Below, piece by piece: positions 21,636-31,931 of a DNA stretch of 64,000 bases. The notes beneath the pieces were generated by a model. It saw only the letters and a list, made by a program, of their open reading frames with translations. It was not told the DNA's origin and made no database searches. Origin of the DNA: Heloderma charlesbogerti (Eukaryota; Chordata; Lepidosauria; Squamata; Helodermatidae); the NCBI GenBank assembly GCA_026122225.1, contig JANEZZ010001676.1, positions 62,001-126,000 of the forward strand. Direction: 5' to 3'. The translations under genes and the position numbers were made by a program. The number at the start of each line of letters is the position of its first letter. Position 1 is the stretch's first letter.

Positions 21636-22020
21636 AGCGGCGTGGCCTGAATGGCCTCATGGGCTCCTCCTGTATAGCCTCGTGCGTTACCTGAGTCGTG
21701 AAGCACACGGCTAACGTTTCTCTTCCCTGCCCAGCTGCCGCTCCATTCTCCACAACCGCTTCTGCATTTCTGATATACCAGGATGTTGGCCAGTCCTGCT
21801 GTAAAAAGAAACAGTACTCTGAGCATGTGCGGTTTTGTATTTTAAGGGCACTGAAATCATAGTACAATCATGACCGCTGGAACAAAATGTTTGCTTCTGC
21901 AGCTGTGATGCCCTCGTCCCCTGCCGCTCTCTGGGTTGTCTTTCGGGGGTCCCCAGTGTTGCGGGGTCCCTCAACCTTGGCCCCAAAGACCAGTCGTAGC
22001 TGCACCACTGCGGATCACAA
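21636..22020 (+). repeat. unidentified dispersed repeat, family E, copy 2
   Basis: Ordered match to 11935-12510, with TACTCTGAGCATGTGCGG, GCACTGAAATCATAGTAC, CTGCCGCTCTCTGGGTTG and GCACCACTGC as the clearest blocks. Confidence 0.6.
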
Positions 22021-22184
22021 GGGTACAGCGTAAACGTCACAACCAAAGAAGGCCCACAAAGTGCTTTGCACGCTCATAAAGCAGGGAACGAATGCGAAGT
22101 CATACTACTGCCCTTACTATTGCTAATAAAATCATGACAATACAGTTTCTTATCTGCTTATCTGTGGAGTCAGTAGGTTTTAAA

Positions 22185-22242
22185 CAAACCTGGGAGCTCC
22201 TGCATTGCAAAGCAGGTGCTCTAAGCACTGAGCTACAGCACC
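22185..22242 (-). repeat. tRNA-derived SINE head, antisense fragment
   Basis: GCATTGCAAAGCAGGTGCTC followed by TAAGCACTGAGCTACAGCAC is the inverse of the box A-containing head seen at 58070. Confidence 0.6.
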
Positions 22243-22384
22243 ATTGCCTGCAGCTAAGAAAACCATACATCTCCATATGTTTGTGTGCCTTTAAAAGTGA
22301 CTGTTGCTTTAAAACCAAGGGCCATGATCCAGCACTGTTCTGCATGCTGAAGTCCCACTGGTTTTAAATATATACATATCTTAA

Positions 22385-22745
22385 GGCGCGCCTCCAGCAG
22401 CACCAGACAGGCCGCTTAACAAGATTGGCCTGGGATGGACTTCTCTCTGTCCCATCAGCCAGGACTGCTAGACTGGTGGGGACGAGGGAGAGGGCCTTTT
22501 CTGTGGTGGCCCCCACTCTGTGGAACTCCCTCCCCAGGGAACTCCGTCATGCCCCCTCTTTAATGAGCTTCCGTCGTGCATTAAAAACGTGGCTGTTCAG
22601 GCAGGCATTTGGAGTGGGTTAGGGTATTTTAGAAAATGTTTTTATTGTAGAATTTTATTGTTTTATTGTATGTTGTACATCACCCAGAGTGGCTGGGTGA
22701 CCAGCCAGATGGGCGATTAATAAATTTAATAATAAATAAATTAAA
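22385..22745 (+). mobile_element. L2 LINE 3' end, young subfamily
   Basis: Nearly identical to 60213-60575: the frame reads SARTARLVGTRERAFSVVAP, LWNSLPRELRHAPSL, RRALKTWLFRQAFGVG, followed by the same 3'UTR (GTGGCTGGGTGACCAGCCAG, ATGGGCGATTAATAAATTT). Strongly 5' truncated. Confidence 0.9.
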
Positions 22746-23190
22746 ATAAATGGGACCTTGTAATCCTATGGATGTCTTTTGAGAGGTAAGGCCTATTGAG
22801 TTCAATGGGACTTACTCTTGGCTAAGTGTGCATAGGCTTGCAGCCTCATTATCTATAGCTGTACATGTTGGCCAGGATTTTTTTTTTTTAAAATACACTG
22901 ATAGTCCAGTTTTTTTCTATTCACACCCCCTGTGAATAAAGGCGAGCTATCAAACTTTTATTTTAAAAATGACTTCATAACTGCTTGGATTTCTTGATGA
23001 CTTCTAAACTATGTGAGAATAAATTAGGCCCTATCCTGTGGCTTATTCATTAGTTGAGAATGTAATGATCGCTGAGCACTAATTGCTGATTAATAAGGCA
23101 GCAAAGTCATTTAAGCAAGTTTGCAATTGGGAAAGAACCCCAAGATGACACTGGCCTTTTGTAACATATCTGACATATTATTGGTTTTAT
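22746..23190. other. intergenic, short MITE-like remnants
   Basis: The part GTTCAATGGGACTTACTCTT with AAGTGTGCATAGGCTTGCAG (22800-22850) looks like a common reptile interspersed repeat half. The rest is AT-rich. Confidence 0.4.
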
Positions 23191-23194
23191 TGTG

Positions 23195-23645
23195 CTGCCT
23201 ACCATCCTGCTCATCTTACAAGGAGCTTACGTGAGGCTCCCAAATATTCTCCTACCCAAATCCTCACCAGGCTGGGACCTGCTTAGCTTTAACAATGTCG
23301 CACCAGCATCCTTGAGGAATGTGGCCCGTGGGGCTACTGCATGTGGCAGGGCCTTCTTAGTGGCAGCACCCCGCTCAGAGATTTGGCTGTCCCTCAGTCT
23401 GTTCTCATGTAGGTGCCAGTTAAAGGCCCATTTCTTTGTGCAGGCTTTTGTTGGTATAGGCAAGAAATCTATTTGTTATTTGTTTTTATTGATTGCATTG
23501 ATGGTTTGATTTGAGATTTTAGAGTCATGACTTTAATGTTGTCTATGTGGTGTATTGCATTTTTATTTGGGTTGTGAGCTGCCCTGGGATCTTTAATGAG
23601 GAAGGGTGGGACATCAGTGAATCAGTCAATCCATCAAATAAATAG
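23195..23645 (+). mobile_element. L2-type LINE 3' end, decayed
   Basis: GCAGGGCCTTCTTAGTGGCA and CACCCCGCTCAGAGATTTGG fit the C-terminal motif. The tail GTTGTGAGCTGCCCTGGGAT with GTGGGACATCAGTGAATCAG ends in (CAAATAAATA). Confidence 0.75.
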
Positions 23646-24185
23646 TACCTGCAGACCATAATGCTATATTTGTTCTGTATGTATATTTGGTCTTATATGT
23701 AAGTCAAATATCAAAAGAAAGATATGCATTCTTCACACCTAATTTCCACAGAGTTCTGCTCTGAAGCCCCAGCATGCATACTGGAGTTAGCATACCCTGC
23801 CAGCCAGATAGCACTTAATAATGAACCCCATCAAACACACTCAGATCTCACATAAAAAAGAGGGGGAAAGTGGATGAAACAAAGGCATTAAAGCATATCT
23901 TTTTTTCTTTTTTTATAAGGACAACGAAATAATGGTACACTGAATAAAGAACCAGCCATGAAAAGAATGAAAGAGCAGAAATATCTGGAGGGCTCAAGTT
24001 TCACAATATGGCGCATGCAACAGTAGTTCTAGGTATAATTGACTGTTGGGTTCTAATTGATGTGTTCATTAAAACCCCCTGGGACAGCCCTCCTGGGATT
24101 GTACTACTTCAGAACACAGGTATGAGTGGGTGTCACTGTGCTTGCCTGCTTCCCCCCCTGTCAAAAACTCCCTGCATATGAAAAG
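23646..24185. other. intergenic, nothing recognised
   Basis: AT-rich sequence without identifiable feature. Confidence 0.4.
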
Positions 24186-25205
24186 CTAAGAACATAAGAA
24201 GCGTTGTGCTGGAACAGGCCAAAGGTCTCTCTAGTCCAACGTTCTGTTCCCATAGCTGCCTGAACTGGAAGACCACAAGCAGGACAGGAGAGCAACAGCA
24301 CCCTCATGCCCATGTTCCCCAGCAACTGCTGTACATAGGCTCACTGCCTCTGGTACTGGAGGTAGCACATTGCCATCAAGACTAGTAGCCACTGATAGCC
24401 TTCTCCTCCATGTCTTTGTCCAGTCCCCTTTTAAAGCCATCCAAACTGGTAGCCATCACTACTTCCTTTGGTAGCGAGTTCCATAGTTTAACTGTGTGCC
24501 GTGTGAAGAAGTCCTTCCTTTTGTCTGTCCTGAATCTCCCACCAATCAGCTTCATGGGGTGACCCCACTGGGTTCTAGTATAATGAGAGAAGGAGAAAAA
24601 TTTCCCCATCCACATTCTGCACACCATGCATATGCCCCTATCATGTCGCTCTTTATTCACTGTTTTTTCCCAGAAGGAGAAGGAGAAGAAGTTGAGGAGG
24701 AGGAGGAAGAAGCTCCAAGCGTTGTAACCTTTCCCCATAGAGGAGTTGTTCCAGCCCCTTGATAATTTTGGTTACCCTTTTCTGCGCCTTCTCTAGCTCT
24801 ACAGTAGCCCTTTTTAAGTGCAGTGACCAGAACTATACACAGTATTTCAAGGGTGGTTGCACCATAAATTTGTACGAGGGCAGTGTGACGTTGGCAGTTT
24901 TATTTTCAATTCCTTTTGTACTGATCTCTGACACAGAATTGGCCCTTTTCACAGCAGCCGCACAGTGGGTTGACATTTTCGTCGAGCTGTCCACCACAGC
25001 CCCAAGCTCTCCTTCACCACTAGCTCCAACCCCAACATCTTATGCTTGAAGTTGGGATGTTTTGCCCCAACGAGCATCCCGTTACCCTTGCTTCTATTGA
25101 ACTGCATTTGCCATTTTGATGCCCATTCTCCCAGTCTGGAGAGAGCCTTTCGGAGCGCCTCGCAGTCAGTTTTAGTTTTAACCAGCCTAAATAATTTGGG
25201 CTGTT
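24186..25205 (-). mobile_element. CR1-clade LINE, antisense, about 1 kb
   Basis: The - strand frame 24738-24382 encodes the CR1 C-terminus (RTDKRKDFFTRHTVKLWNSL, PKEVVMATSLDGFKRGLDKD). Right of it the antisense continues through typical CR1 regions (TGACCAGAACTATACACAGT, GTTGACATTTTCGTCGAGCT, AACTGCATTTGCCATTTTGA). A GA-rich insertion of about 50 bases is at 24675-24720. Not functional. Confidence 0.85.
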
Positions 25206-25635
25206 TATGTGAGATATGTCTCTCTCTCTCTCTCTTTTACACTCCAGGCTGGCTTTCCGCTGGTGAAGGATTTTGGATGCATGATGCAAGCAAGGATTCC
25301 CTAGATGGTGCCGGGGTGGGTTTCTTTCTTTTTTCTTTGCACCCCAGTGCCAGGAAGTCTGCCTGACTGCCCCCTTCATACGTCTCTTTCAAAGAAGTCT
25401 TGAAAGAGGTGTGGAAATCTCAGTGAGATTTCCCAACATCCTGAACTGGACTGCTTCAGTCCATTGCATGCTGTGGGTTTGCGTGAGGGTTGGAGGGTGC
25501 TGTGAGGAAGCAGCCATGCCTCTTGTTGGCAAGCCACATGCAAGAAAAAGCTCCCTTGGTATGTGGCCACCTTTGGTTACAGGCAAAGCGAGTGAGCGGA
25601 CAGAGGCAGCTGTGGGGAAACCAAGAGAGGATTAG
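25206..25635. other. intergenic, nothing recognised
   Basis: A (TC)n run at 25219-25236, then unique sequence. No gene pattern. Confidence 0.4.
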
Positions 25636-25769
25636 GGATGGCAGAGAATTCCGCCACGGATCTCGGGGAGGCCGAATGCCAGTGCATTCGGCCCCCCAAA
25701 ATCTGTGGCTGAACAGCCCGCCCCCCCGCGGATCCCCCAGGGACGTGACTTACCTGGGGTGGATCTTCC

Positions 25770-26195
25770 AGGCAGTGGCGGCTGCGGCGGCAGCTGCAGT
25801 GGCTGGTCTTCCGACCAGCTGCCACCGCCGCCATTTGCAGTTGTTGTTGTTTTTTTTTACACACACGTGATAGGCTACGTAAGTTTTTATGTAGCCTAAA
25901 ATGATTGGGTAAAAAAAAAAAAAAAAAGGCGTACGCAAATGGCGGCGGCTACAGCCACCGCCATTTGCGTTCCTTATTTTGGGCTGTCTTAGTCTACGTA
26001 AATAATTATGTAGACTAAGATGGCGAAAATAAGGGGAACACAAATAGCGTCCGCTACACTATTTGCGTTCCCCTTATTTTTGCCATCTTAGTCTACGTAA
26101 ATATTTACGTAGATTAATACAGCAAAAATAAGGAACGCAAATGGCGGCGGCCGTAGCCACCGCCATTTGTGTAGACGTTCCCCCCCCCCCCCCGA
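25770..26195. repeat. nested-palindrome tandem array (about 100-base unit)
   Basis: Two palindrome types alternate. The GC type (CGCAAATGGCGGCGGC ... GCCGCCATTTGCG form) is centred near 25952, 26053 and 26155, with a diverged one at 25775-25835. The AT type (TAGTCTACGTAAATA ... TTTACGTAGACTAA form) is centred near 25885, 26002 and 26100. Spacing between like units is 95-103 bases. Because both units are self-complementary, the whole array also folds: 26011-26095 is one palindrome of about 85 bases. An A-run (25911-25927) and a C-run (26181-26193) interrupt or flank it. Not recognised as a named satellite. Confidence 0.85.
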
Positions 26196-26611
26196 GCCCT
26201 CCACGGCCGGAAATCCGGCTGCAGACAGCTCTGACATGGCCGGGCCTGGCCGGCTGCTCCGTGGAGCTGCCGCGGAGCACAGCTGGCTGCAGAGGATTCC
26301 GGGGGGGGGGAGGAAAGGAGCGCCTCCCCCCCGTCCAGGATTCCGGGGGGTGGGACGGAATGCCCCCCCCATAAACATAATCCGCGAACAGGTAAGTGAT
26401 TTTTGATTATCCTAGGGAGGATACGAGGAAAAGGGAGCTCCCTTGGAAATCACATACGCTCTGCTCTCCTGTGATTTCTGCCTACTGGCAGCTGGCTTGT
26501 CTGAAACAGCACATTCCGTGCCTCATCTGAGTGGCATAATTTGACTCCCACGCTTTGAGAAAGGTTATTAAAGCAATGGGGGGGGATATTGACAGAAGTC
26601 AGACAATTTAA
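26196..26611. other. G/C-run-rich flank of the palindrome array
   Basis: Contains G- and C-homopolymers and the twice-repeated AGGATTCCGGGGGG (26291 and 26338). Possibly part of the same element as the array. Confidence 0.4.
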
Positions 26612-26946
26612 AGCAGGGGGGCAAACCCACTGGCCCATCTGGGGTCCCAATCCAGTCCTCCAGGGTTCCCCAGAGAGCAACACACACTTTCAACCAACCA
26701 CCTATCATTTGGTGGTTTCCTGGCTTTGTGCAGTTTTTCCCCATTCTAAAAGGTCAAAATGCCTCGCCTAAGGCTGAGTTACTGGCCGTCAGAGCGTTAC
26801 GCTAAAATATCCTGGTAGTTTTAGTAGTTTTGGTTCCACCCCTTTTGTTTTTGGCCCTGCTCACCGCTGAACTGCAGCCCCTTGGGGGCTTCTCTGAAAC
26901 TGAATTTTGCCCTTGGGTGGAAAAGAGGTCTGGCTGCCCCGTCGAT
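26612..26946 (+). mobile_element. MITE-like element, family M, copy 2
   Basis: Family blocks in order: GGTGGTTTCCTGGCTTTGTG, CATTCTAAAAGGTCAAAATG, CCACCCCTTTTGTTTTTGGC, GCTTCTCTGAAACTGAATTT, CCCTTGGGTGGAAAAGAGG. Confidence 0.7.
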
Positions 26947-27521
26947 TTGATCCAGCACCAGGCTTCCAGCCAGATAGGTTACATTTTCATCCTAGTCTTC
27001 TTCCGAGGAGTTTGGAATATTGAATTCCCCAGCCCCCTGTTTTAATCTTCACAACAATCCTGTGAGGTAGGTTAGGCTGAGAGCAAGAGACTGGTCAGGA
27101 TCGTTCCATGGGATAAAACTGCTCCAGTTCCTTTCTCTTAAATTTAGAACTTGCTGCATAACACCCTCCAAGAGACGTTACTCCCTCCCTAAGGTACTGT
27201 GACGCCTGATCCTTGCCCACCCCAGCTCAAAATAAACAGTCAAGCGCATGAAAAAGAACACATTGGTGCAAAGAGAAAATGTTCGTGTTGAACACATCTC
27301 AGGGTCCAGCACACTGTGAAAGCGGCTAGGCAAATCTGCATGCACCACCAAGGAGAGGAGGGTATTAAAACCATTTTTGCAAGCAAGGGTGGTCACTGGG
27401 GAAATAACAGCATTTTCCCAGAAGCACCCCTTCGGTGGCTGCACGCCAGTTTAGACCAGCAAATAAAACTGGCTCTATCACGATTGCCAAACACGGGGGC
27501 TTGATTTATTTCAAAAACTGA
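26947..27521. other. intergenic, one SINE scrap
   Basis: CAATCCTGTGAGGTAGGTTA with GGCTGAGAG (27055-27083) is the inverse of the tRNA-SINE body. Otherwise unique. Confidence 0.4.
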
Positions 27522-27806
27522 GTGCAGAGCGCAACATCTGGCCCTCCTGCGGTCATAGCCCCGCCCCTGCCCCACAGGGCTCCCCAGATGGCTCCACCCC
27601 CTTTCTGTCAACCATGGCCGTTGGGTGGCTTCCTGGCTTCTGTGCAACCCCCCCCCCACTTCTGAAAGGCTGAAATGCCTCTCGGAAGGCTTTGTGGCTG
27701 GCAGTAAGAGCTCCAAGCTAAGACAGGCTGGGGTTCGTGATGTCTCAGCCCGCCGGTGGAATGTGGCTCCGGAGAGCGTCTCGGAAATGGAATTTGGCCC
27801 TTAGAG
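27522..27806 (+). mobile_element. MITE-like element, family M, copy 3
   Basis: GGGTGGCTTCCTGGCTTCTG, TTCTGAAAGGCTGAAATGCC and GTCTCGGAAATGGAATTTGG in family order. Confidence 0.65.
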
Positions 27807-28357
27807 CATTTGTGAACAGGGTCCATTGCTTGCAGTATTTACTGATGACACAATTGCTCTTCTGAGCGTGAGGGTCCTCTCTGCGCCTGCCCGCCCACGG
27901 ATGCTGCTTGTCCTCTTGACCCTTCCAGGCCTTTGCATCGGGTCCTCGGGTTGGCTTCTCCACATGCTGTGCTGTCCTCTGAAAACCCACTTCCAGGTGC
28001 TTACAGCCACAAAGGCCTTGACTTCTGCAGAGCATTTTGCCAGGAGGCAGGTCAACCAGGTCAAGTGGAAAGGCGAGAAAGTGGCCAGCCAGCGACTTCT
28101 GAAAAGTCCAGGGTGTTTCTCAAAACCTTCCATTCCACGGCCTGGGAGAGGGAGCAGGAGCGGGGAGGGCTGCGGCGCAGCAAAGCAGCACCTGCCTCGT
28201 GCCGAAGATGGCCCAGGGTCCATCCCTGCCCTCTCCACGCAAAAGGGCTCGCAGCGCAGGGAGCGTCGCTGGGCAGACTCAGGAGAGCCGCTGCCTGAGT
28301 CCACAGCACTGGCCTGGCTTGGCAGCTTCCGATGTCTAAAGCAATGCATCCCCTAGG
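27807..28357. other. intergenic; overlapping open frames, no gene called
   Basis: Open frames of about 180 codons exist on both strands over the same bases. Neither shows a known domain or exon signals; they look like chance frames in GC-rich sequence. Confidence 0.4.
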
Positions 28358-28359
28358 TT

Positions 28360-28484
28360 CGATCCAGGTTTAGTCACACTTCGAGCAGACCCATTGAAAA
28401 CCATGGGACCTAAGTTAGTCATAACTAACTCTAGTCCCGTTGTTTTCAGTAGGTCTACTCAAAGTATGATGAAACCCAGACCCA
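28360..28484. repeat. hairpin element, 60-base arms
   Basis: Left arm includes CCAGGTTTAGTCACACTTCG, AGCAGACCCATTGAAAACCA and TGGGACC; right arm is its inverse (GTTGTTTTCAGTAGGTCTAC, TCAAAGTATGATGAAACCCA). The centre is AGTTAGTCATAACTAACT. Imperfect palindrome typical of a MITE. Confidence 0.75.
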
Positions 28485-28629
28485 ATCCTCTGTGTCTTAA
28501 TCACAAGCGGAAACTCAAAAGCGAATCTCTCTCCATCACTGCAACTGTGTGCTGGGAAAAGGGGCAGCTTTTCCATTCCTATATTTGGCACAATCACCAA
28601 GACCCTCTGCTCCCATCCTCCTGTCGTGG

Positions 28630-28762
28630 CCTTCTCCAAACTGGTGCCCTCCAGATGAGTTGGAGTGCAACTCCCATCATCCTCCATGCTGACTGGGAAT
28701 GGTGGGAGTTGCAACTCCCACACATCTGGAGCCTGCCCCCGCCCCTGGTTGGGAAAGGTTGT
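28630..28762. repeat. foldback repeat, family F
   Basis: Left GGTGCCCTCCAGATGAGTTG and GAGTGCAACTCCCATCATCC; right GAATGGTGGGAGTTGCAACT and CCCACACATCTGGAG, then GGTTGGGAAAGG. Confidence 0.7.
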
Positions 28763-28904
28763 CATACTGAAATGACATGTAGCCAAAATAGAGGCATCTT
28801 CTTCTGTCTGTGCAAATGCCTGTTCTTCTCATTTACCCAGCATCCATCTCCCATCATCTGCTGCCTGGCACATATTGAGTTTGAAACTGTAAGTCCCTCA
28901 GCGG

Positions 28905-29310
28905 CAGGGACCTGTCCTCTTTATTTTTTAATTTTTTAAAACAATATTTCTTGGCTGCCTTTCAGGGCAGAAGTCCTCCCAAGGCGGCTTATAGCAATAA
29001 AATACATAAAAACAGTTAAAATATTAAAAGTGATACAAACATAAAGACAATAAAAACAATAAAAGCCAACAATAAAACCAGCAACAAAGTTAACAGCTGT
29101 AACTGCAACAATAGCAGTCACATCAAGAAAAGGCCATGGTAAAATAATGTTTTCAAGGCCTTTTAAAAGCCTGCAATGACGGAACATGGTGGACCTCCGA
29201 CAGCAGCTTGTTCCTAAGGTGTGGGGCGACGGCAGAGAAGGCCCTCGCCTGTGTGATCACCCACCTGACTGCTCTCATGGGTGGGCAAATGAGAAGGGCC
29301 TCTTGTACTT
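28905..29310 (-). mobile_element. L2-type LINE 3' end, antisense
   Basis: Begins with an A/T tail, TTCTTGGCTGCCTTTCAGGG and AAGGCGGCTTATAGCAATAA. The - strand encodes a decayed AFSAVAPHLRNKLLSEVHHV, PSLQAFKRP. Confidence 0.8.
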
Positions 29311-29461
29311 TGGAAAGCACTGTTATGTACATATGTGCCACTATGTGAATGAGAACACTCATACTTGTCAGGCATCTATAAAAGACAGGTAGAAAAGAAA
29401 AAGATGTTAACCAGATTTGCCGTTTTGTGTCTGTGTGGATACGGGAAGTGGCAGGAAGGAG

Positions 29462-29700
29462 CCCAATCAGGGCCAGCATCAAGGGTTGGCATGGTCAGGC
29501 ACCTGCCAAGGGCACGCACCCCAGCAGGGGCCCGCTGGCAAGAACTCCCTGGAGTTGCTCCTCCTCTTCACCTTTGCAGCCTGCTTGTTCACCTGCCTCC
29601 CGCTCTGGCCCAGGCAACGCTGGAGGTGAGGAGGAGGAGCAGGAGATGCCATGGCCCACTGGGGGTGTCTTGCCCAAGGGTCCTCAAAAACGTGGAGGCC
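29462..29700 (+). repeat. unidentified dispersed repeat, family C, copy 2
   Basis: Partner of 1775-2130: GCATCAAGGGTTGGCATGGT, CAGGCACCTGCCAA, GCCTGCTTGTTCACCTGCCT, AGGAGATGCCATGGCCCACT, GGTGTCTTGCCC. Confidence 0.55.
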
Positions 29701-29819
29701 AATCACTCTACCACCTGTTCCAGACTTTAAGTCCTTAATAGTGGTGTTCAATCTGTTTAAGAGTTCTTTCTTTTTACCCGTTGAACAGGAGGGTGACCAG
29801 ATGCCAAGGAGGCAGCGAA

Positions 29820-30160
29820 TTCTGGCTGCCTTTATTTATTTATTTACAACATTTATATACCGCTTCTCATCTAAAAGAGATTTGGGAGTGGTGAACAATA
29901 AATGATAAAAAGAATAAAGCAACATGTTAAAAGTTTTAAAAAACAGAGCACCAATAAAAACCATGGCTAGTCGGTCAAAGGAAGCTTTTTGAAATTAAGA
30001 TGTCTTCAGCGGGTGCCAAAAAGGACACCATGTTGGAGCCTGCCTGACCTCCAGAGGAAGGGAGTTCCACAGGAAGGGAGCCACCACATAGAAGGCTCTG
30101 CTCCAGGTGGACTCCAATCGGGCCATAGGTCCATGTGGGCATATGAGAAGGAATTTCAGT
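29820..30160 (-). mobile_element. L2-type LINE 3' end, antisense
   Basis: (TTTA) tail, ACAACATTTATATACCGCTT and CTC, then the antisense of an L2 C-terminal region (GGAAGGGAGTTCCACAGGAA, AGGCTCTGCTCCAGG). Confidence 0.75.
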
Positions 30161-31384
30161 TGGTTTAACTTTTCTCACCTGTGCATGGCAAACATGCCTG
30201 GTCAAAATGCCCCCACCTGCAGCGCAACCCTGTCCTCCTTCACCCCTGACCTAGTTAGTCAGCCTACAGACCAGACTTTGGCAGTTGAAGTCCACTTCAA
30301 GCACAGGGGTAGGGGGTGGGGAGGGAAGGCACTTCTTAAAAAACGGCTGCTTCAGGGACTGAGCAATGACCAAAGTGGATGACCTGATAAGTGGACTTCC
30401 TCTTTGGAAGGAGAGCCGTGCAGGGCTAGCAAAATTGCAGGGTCAGGCTCTGGGCACATCCGCAGGGGAGGTGCTGCGTGAGTCACGCGGGCCTGCTGGT
30501 CCCTGCAGCTAAGAGGCACCTTCAAGCGAGCTGGGAAGGAGCACGTTCCATCCCTTGCTGCTGTCACGGGGGCAACGAGCCAATCGGGGCCTGGCGGAGG
30601 CTACACACCTCTTACATAAACAGGCAGCCGGTGACATCACCAGTTCCCTCTTCTGCAGCAGGGGCAGAGCCTTGCCTTCTAGGCTGCTCCCTTGACACCT
30701 GAGGCCGGGGCCAGAACTCCCAAGTTAAGCAAGAATGGAAAGGTCCTAGGTGACACCTTTTGCCACAGTTTTTTATTTTTTATTTTAAAGAAATCACAGC
30801 CTTCCTCTGGCTGGCTGCCCTCTCTTCTTCTCTCTCTCTGTTTTGAAACATGACATGGGGCTTAAAGGAAAGGGAATGCCTCTCCACCCCACTTGTACTC
30901 CTATACCATTAACAGGGACATAACAGGCAGGCATCCAACAGGTGCAGCTTTGATCATTGCTCCCCTCTTTGTGAGGGAGAGGAAGGAAGCCACCCCCTGT
31001 TGAGTTTCTATTTATTAGCCATTATTCTGCCCTGGATCTACGAGACAGTGGCAGTCCTTAAAAAGTAGGCAGCATCTGTGTGTAGCCCTGGGGTTCCAAT
31101 GTGGTGCCCGGGGATACCACCCTTGGGGCCTGCTAGGCTCCCTGCCTCTCCTGATTTTTGAATATATACTTTTATATTTTTTGTAAATTCAGAGAATATG
31201 TTTAGCTGAGAGGCAGGTATGCTGCGAAGTGGAGTGCTGGCTCCAGCATCATCTTTATTTCCAAGAGGGCCCCAGAGATGTCCTCAGGAAGTAAAAATGG
31301 TGAGTGGCTGCAGCCTGGCAATTTGTTCTGAAGTGTGCCTAGCCACCCACAAAGACAGAAAAAAGCAAGCTCTGTGTGTGTAGG
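30161..31384. other. intergenic, nothing recognised
   Basis: Mixed unique sequence with a pyrimidine tract at 30810-30835. No gene or clear repeat. Confidence 0.4.
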
Positions 31385-31750
31385 GCAGGGGCCCCCAATA
31401 AGGTGCCCACGGGTGCCATGGTGCCTCTGAGGACCTCTAACAGCGCCCACAAAGCTCTCCACACCATGCTGCCTTAAAATATATATATATATATATATAT
31501 ATATGAAAATGTTAGCAAATTTCTCCAAATGTCTTGGAAATTTCTTTCCCATCCCTCCAACCTCTTTAGCTCACTTTTGACTAGCTAGGCCCCCATAGCA
31601 GCCATGATGTGACTAGCCACATCCTCTGTGAGAGCCATTTTGTGGTGGTGCCCACAGCAGTTTCTCAAATTCCCAAATGTTTCCGCAGGTCCAAGAAGGT
31701 TGGGGACTCTGCTCTAACCACTATGCAACACTGGTTCTACAAGGCTGGGG
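31385..31750 (-). mobile_element. family D element with attached SINE head, copy 2
   Basis: Read on the - strand it begins with the SINE head (GAACCAGTGTTGCATAGTGG, TTAGAGC), passes directly into CAGAGTCCCCAACCTTCTTG and follows the copy at 12711 (AATTTGAGAAACTGCTGTGG, ACAAAATGGCTCTCACAGAG). It ends near TATTGGGGGCCCCTG at 31386. A (TA)n tract (31479-31504) lies inside. Unlike copy 1, no SINE body follows. Confidence 0.65.
31479..31504. repeat. (AT)n microsatellite
   Basis: About 12-13 AT units. Confidence 0.92.
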
Positions 31751-31931
31751 ATCCCTGGCTACCTGAGAAGCATTTCATTTCCTCCAAACATTTGCTGTGT
31801 GTTTAAAGACCAAAATGTTCTGCTTTGGGAGAATATAGGTAATGTCCTTATGAGCCCAACTGTGCATAAAAAGAGCCCTGCTGGATCAGACCTTTAGGTC
31901 TACTTCATCCAGCATCATGCTCTCTACTAGT

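Noticed and set aside
20855..21714. Long open frames (165-196 codons) on both strands over the CpG island
   Set aside because: All frames lengthen in GC-rich DNA because stops are AT-rich. Composition is Arg/Gly/Pro/Ala noise with no domain, and part of it is a BovB fragment.
25770..26195. CRISPR-like array
   Set aside because: Units are palindromic and contiguous, with no unique spacers, and this is animal nuclear DNA.
27826..28356. Opposed open frames of 176 and 182 codons
   Set aside because: They overlap almost fully on opposite strands, have no recognisable domain and no splice context.
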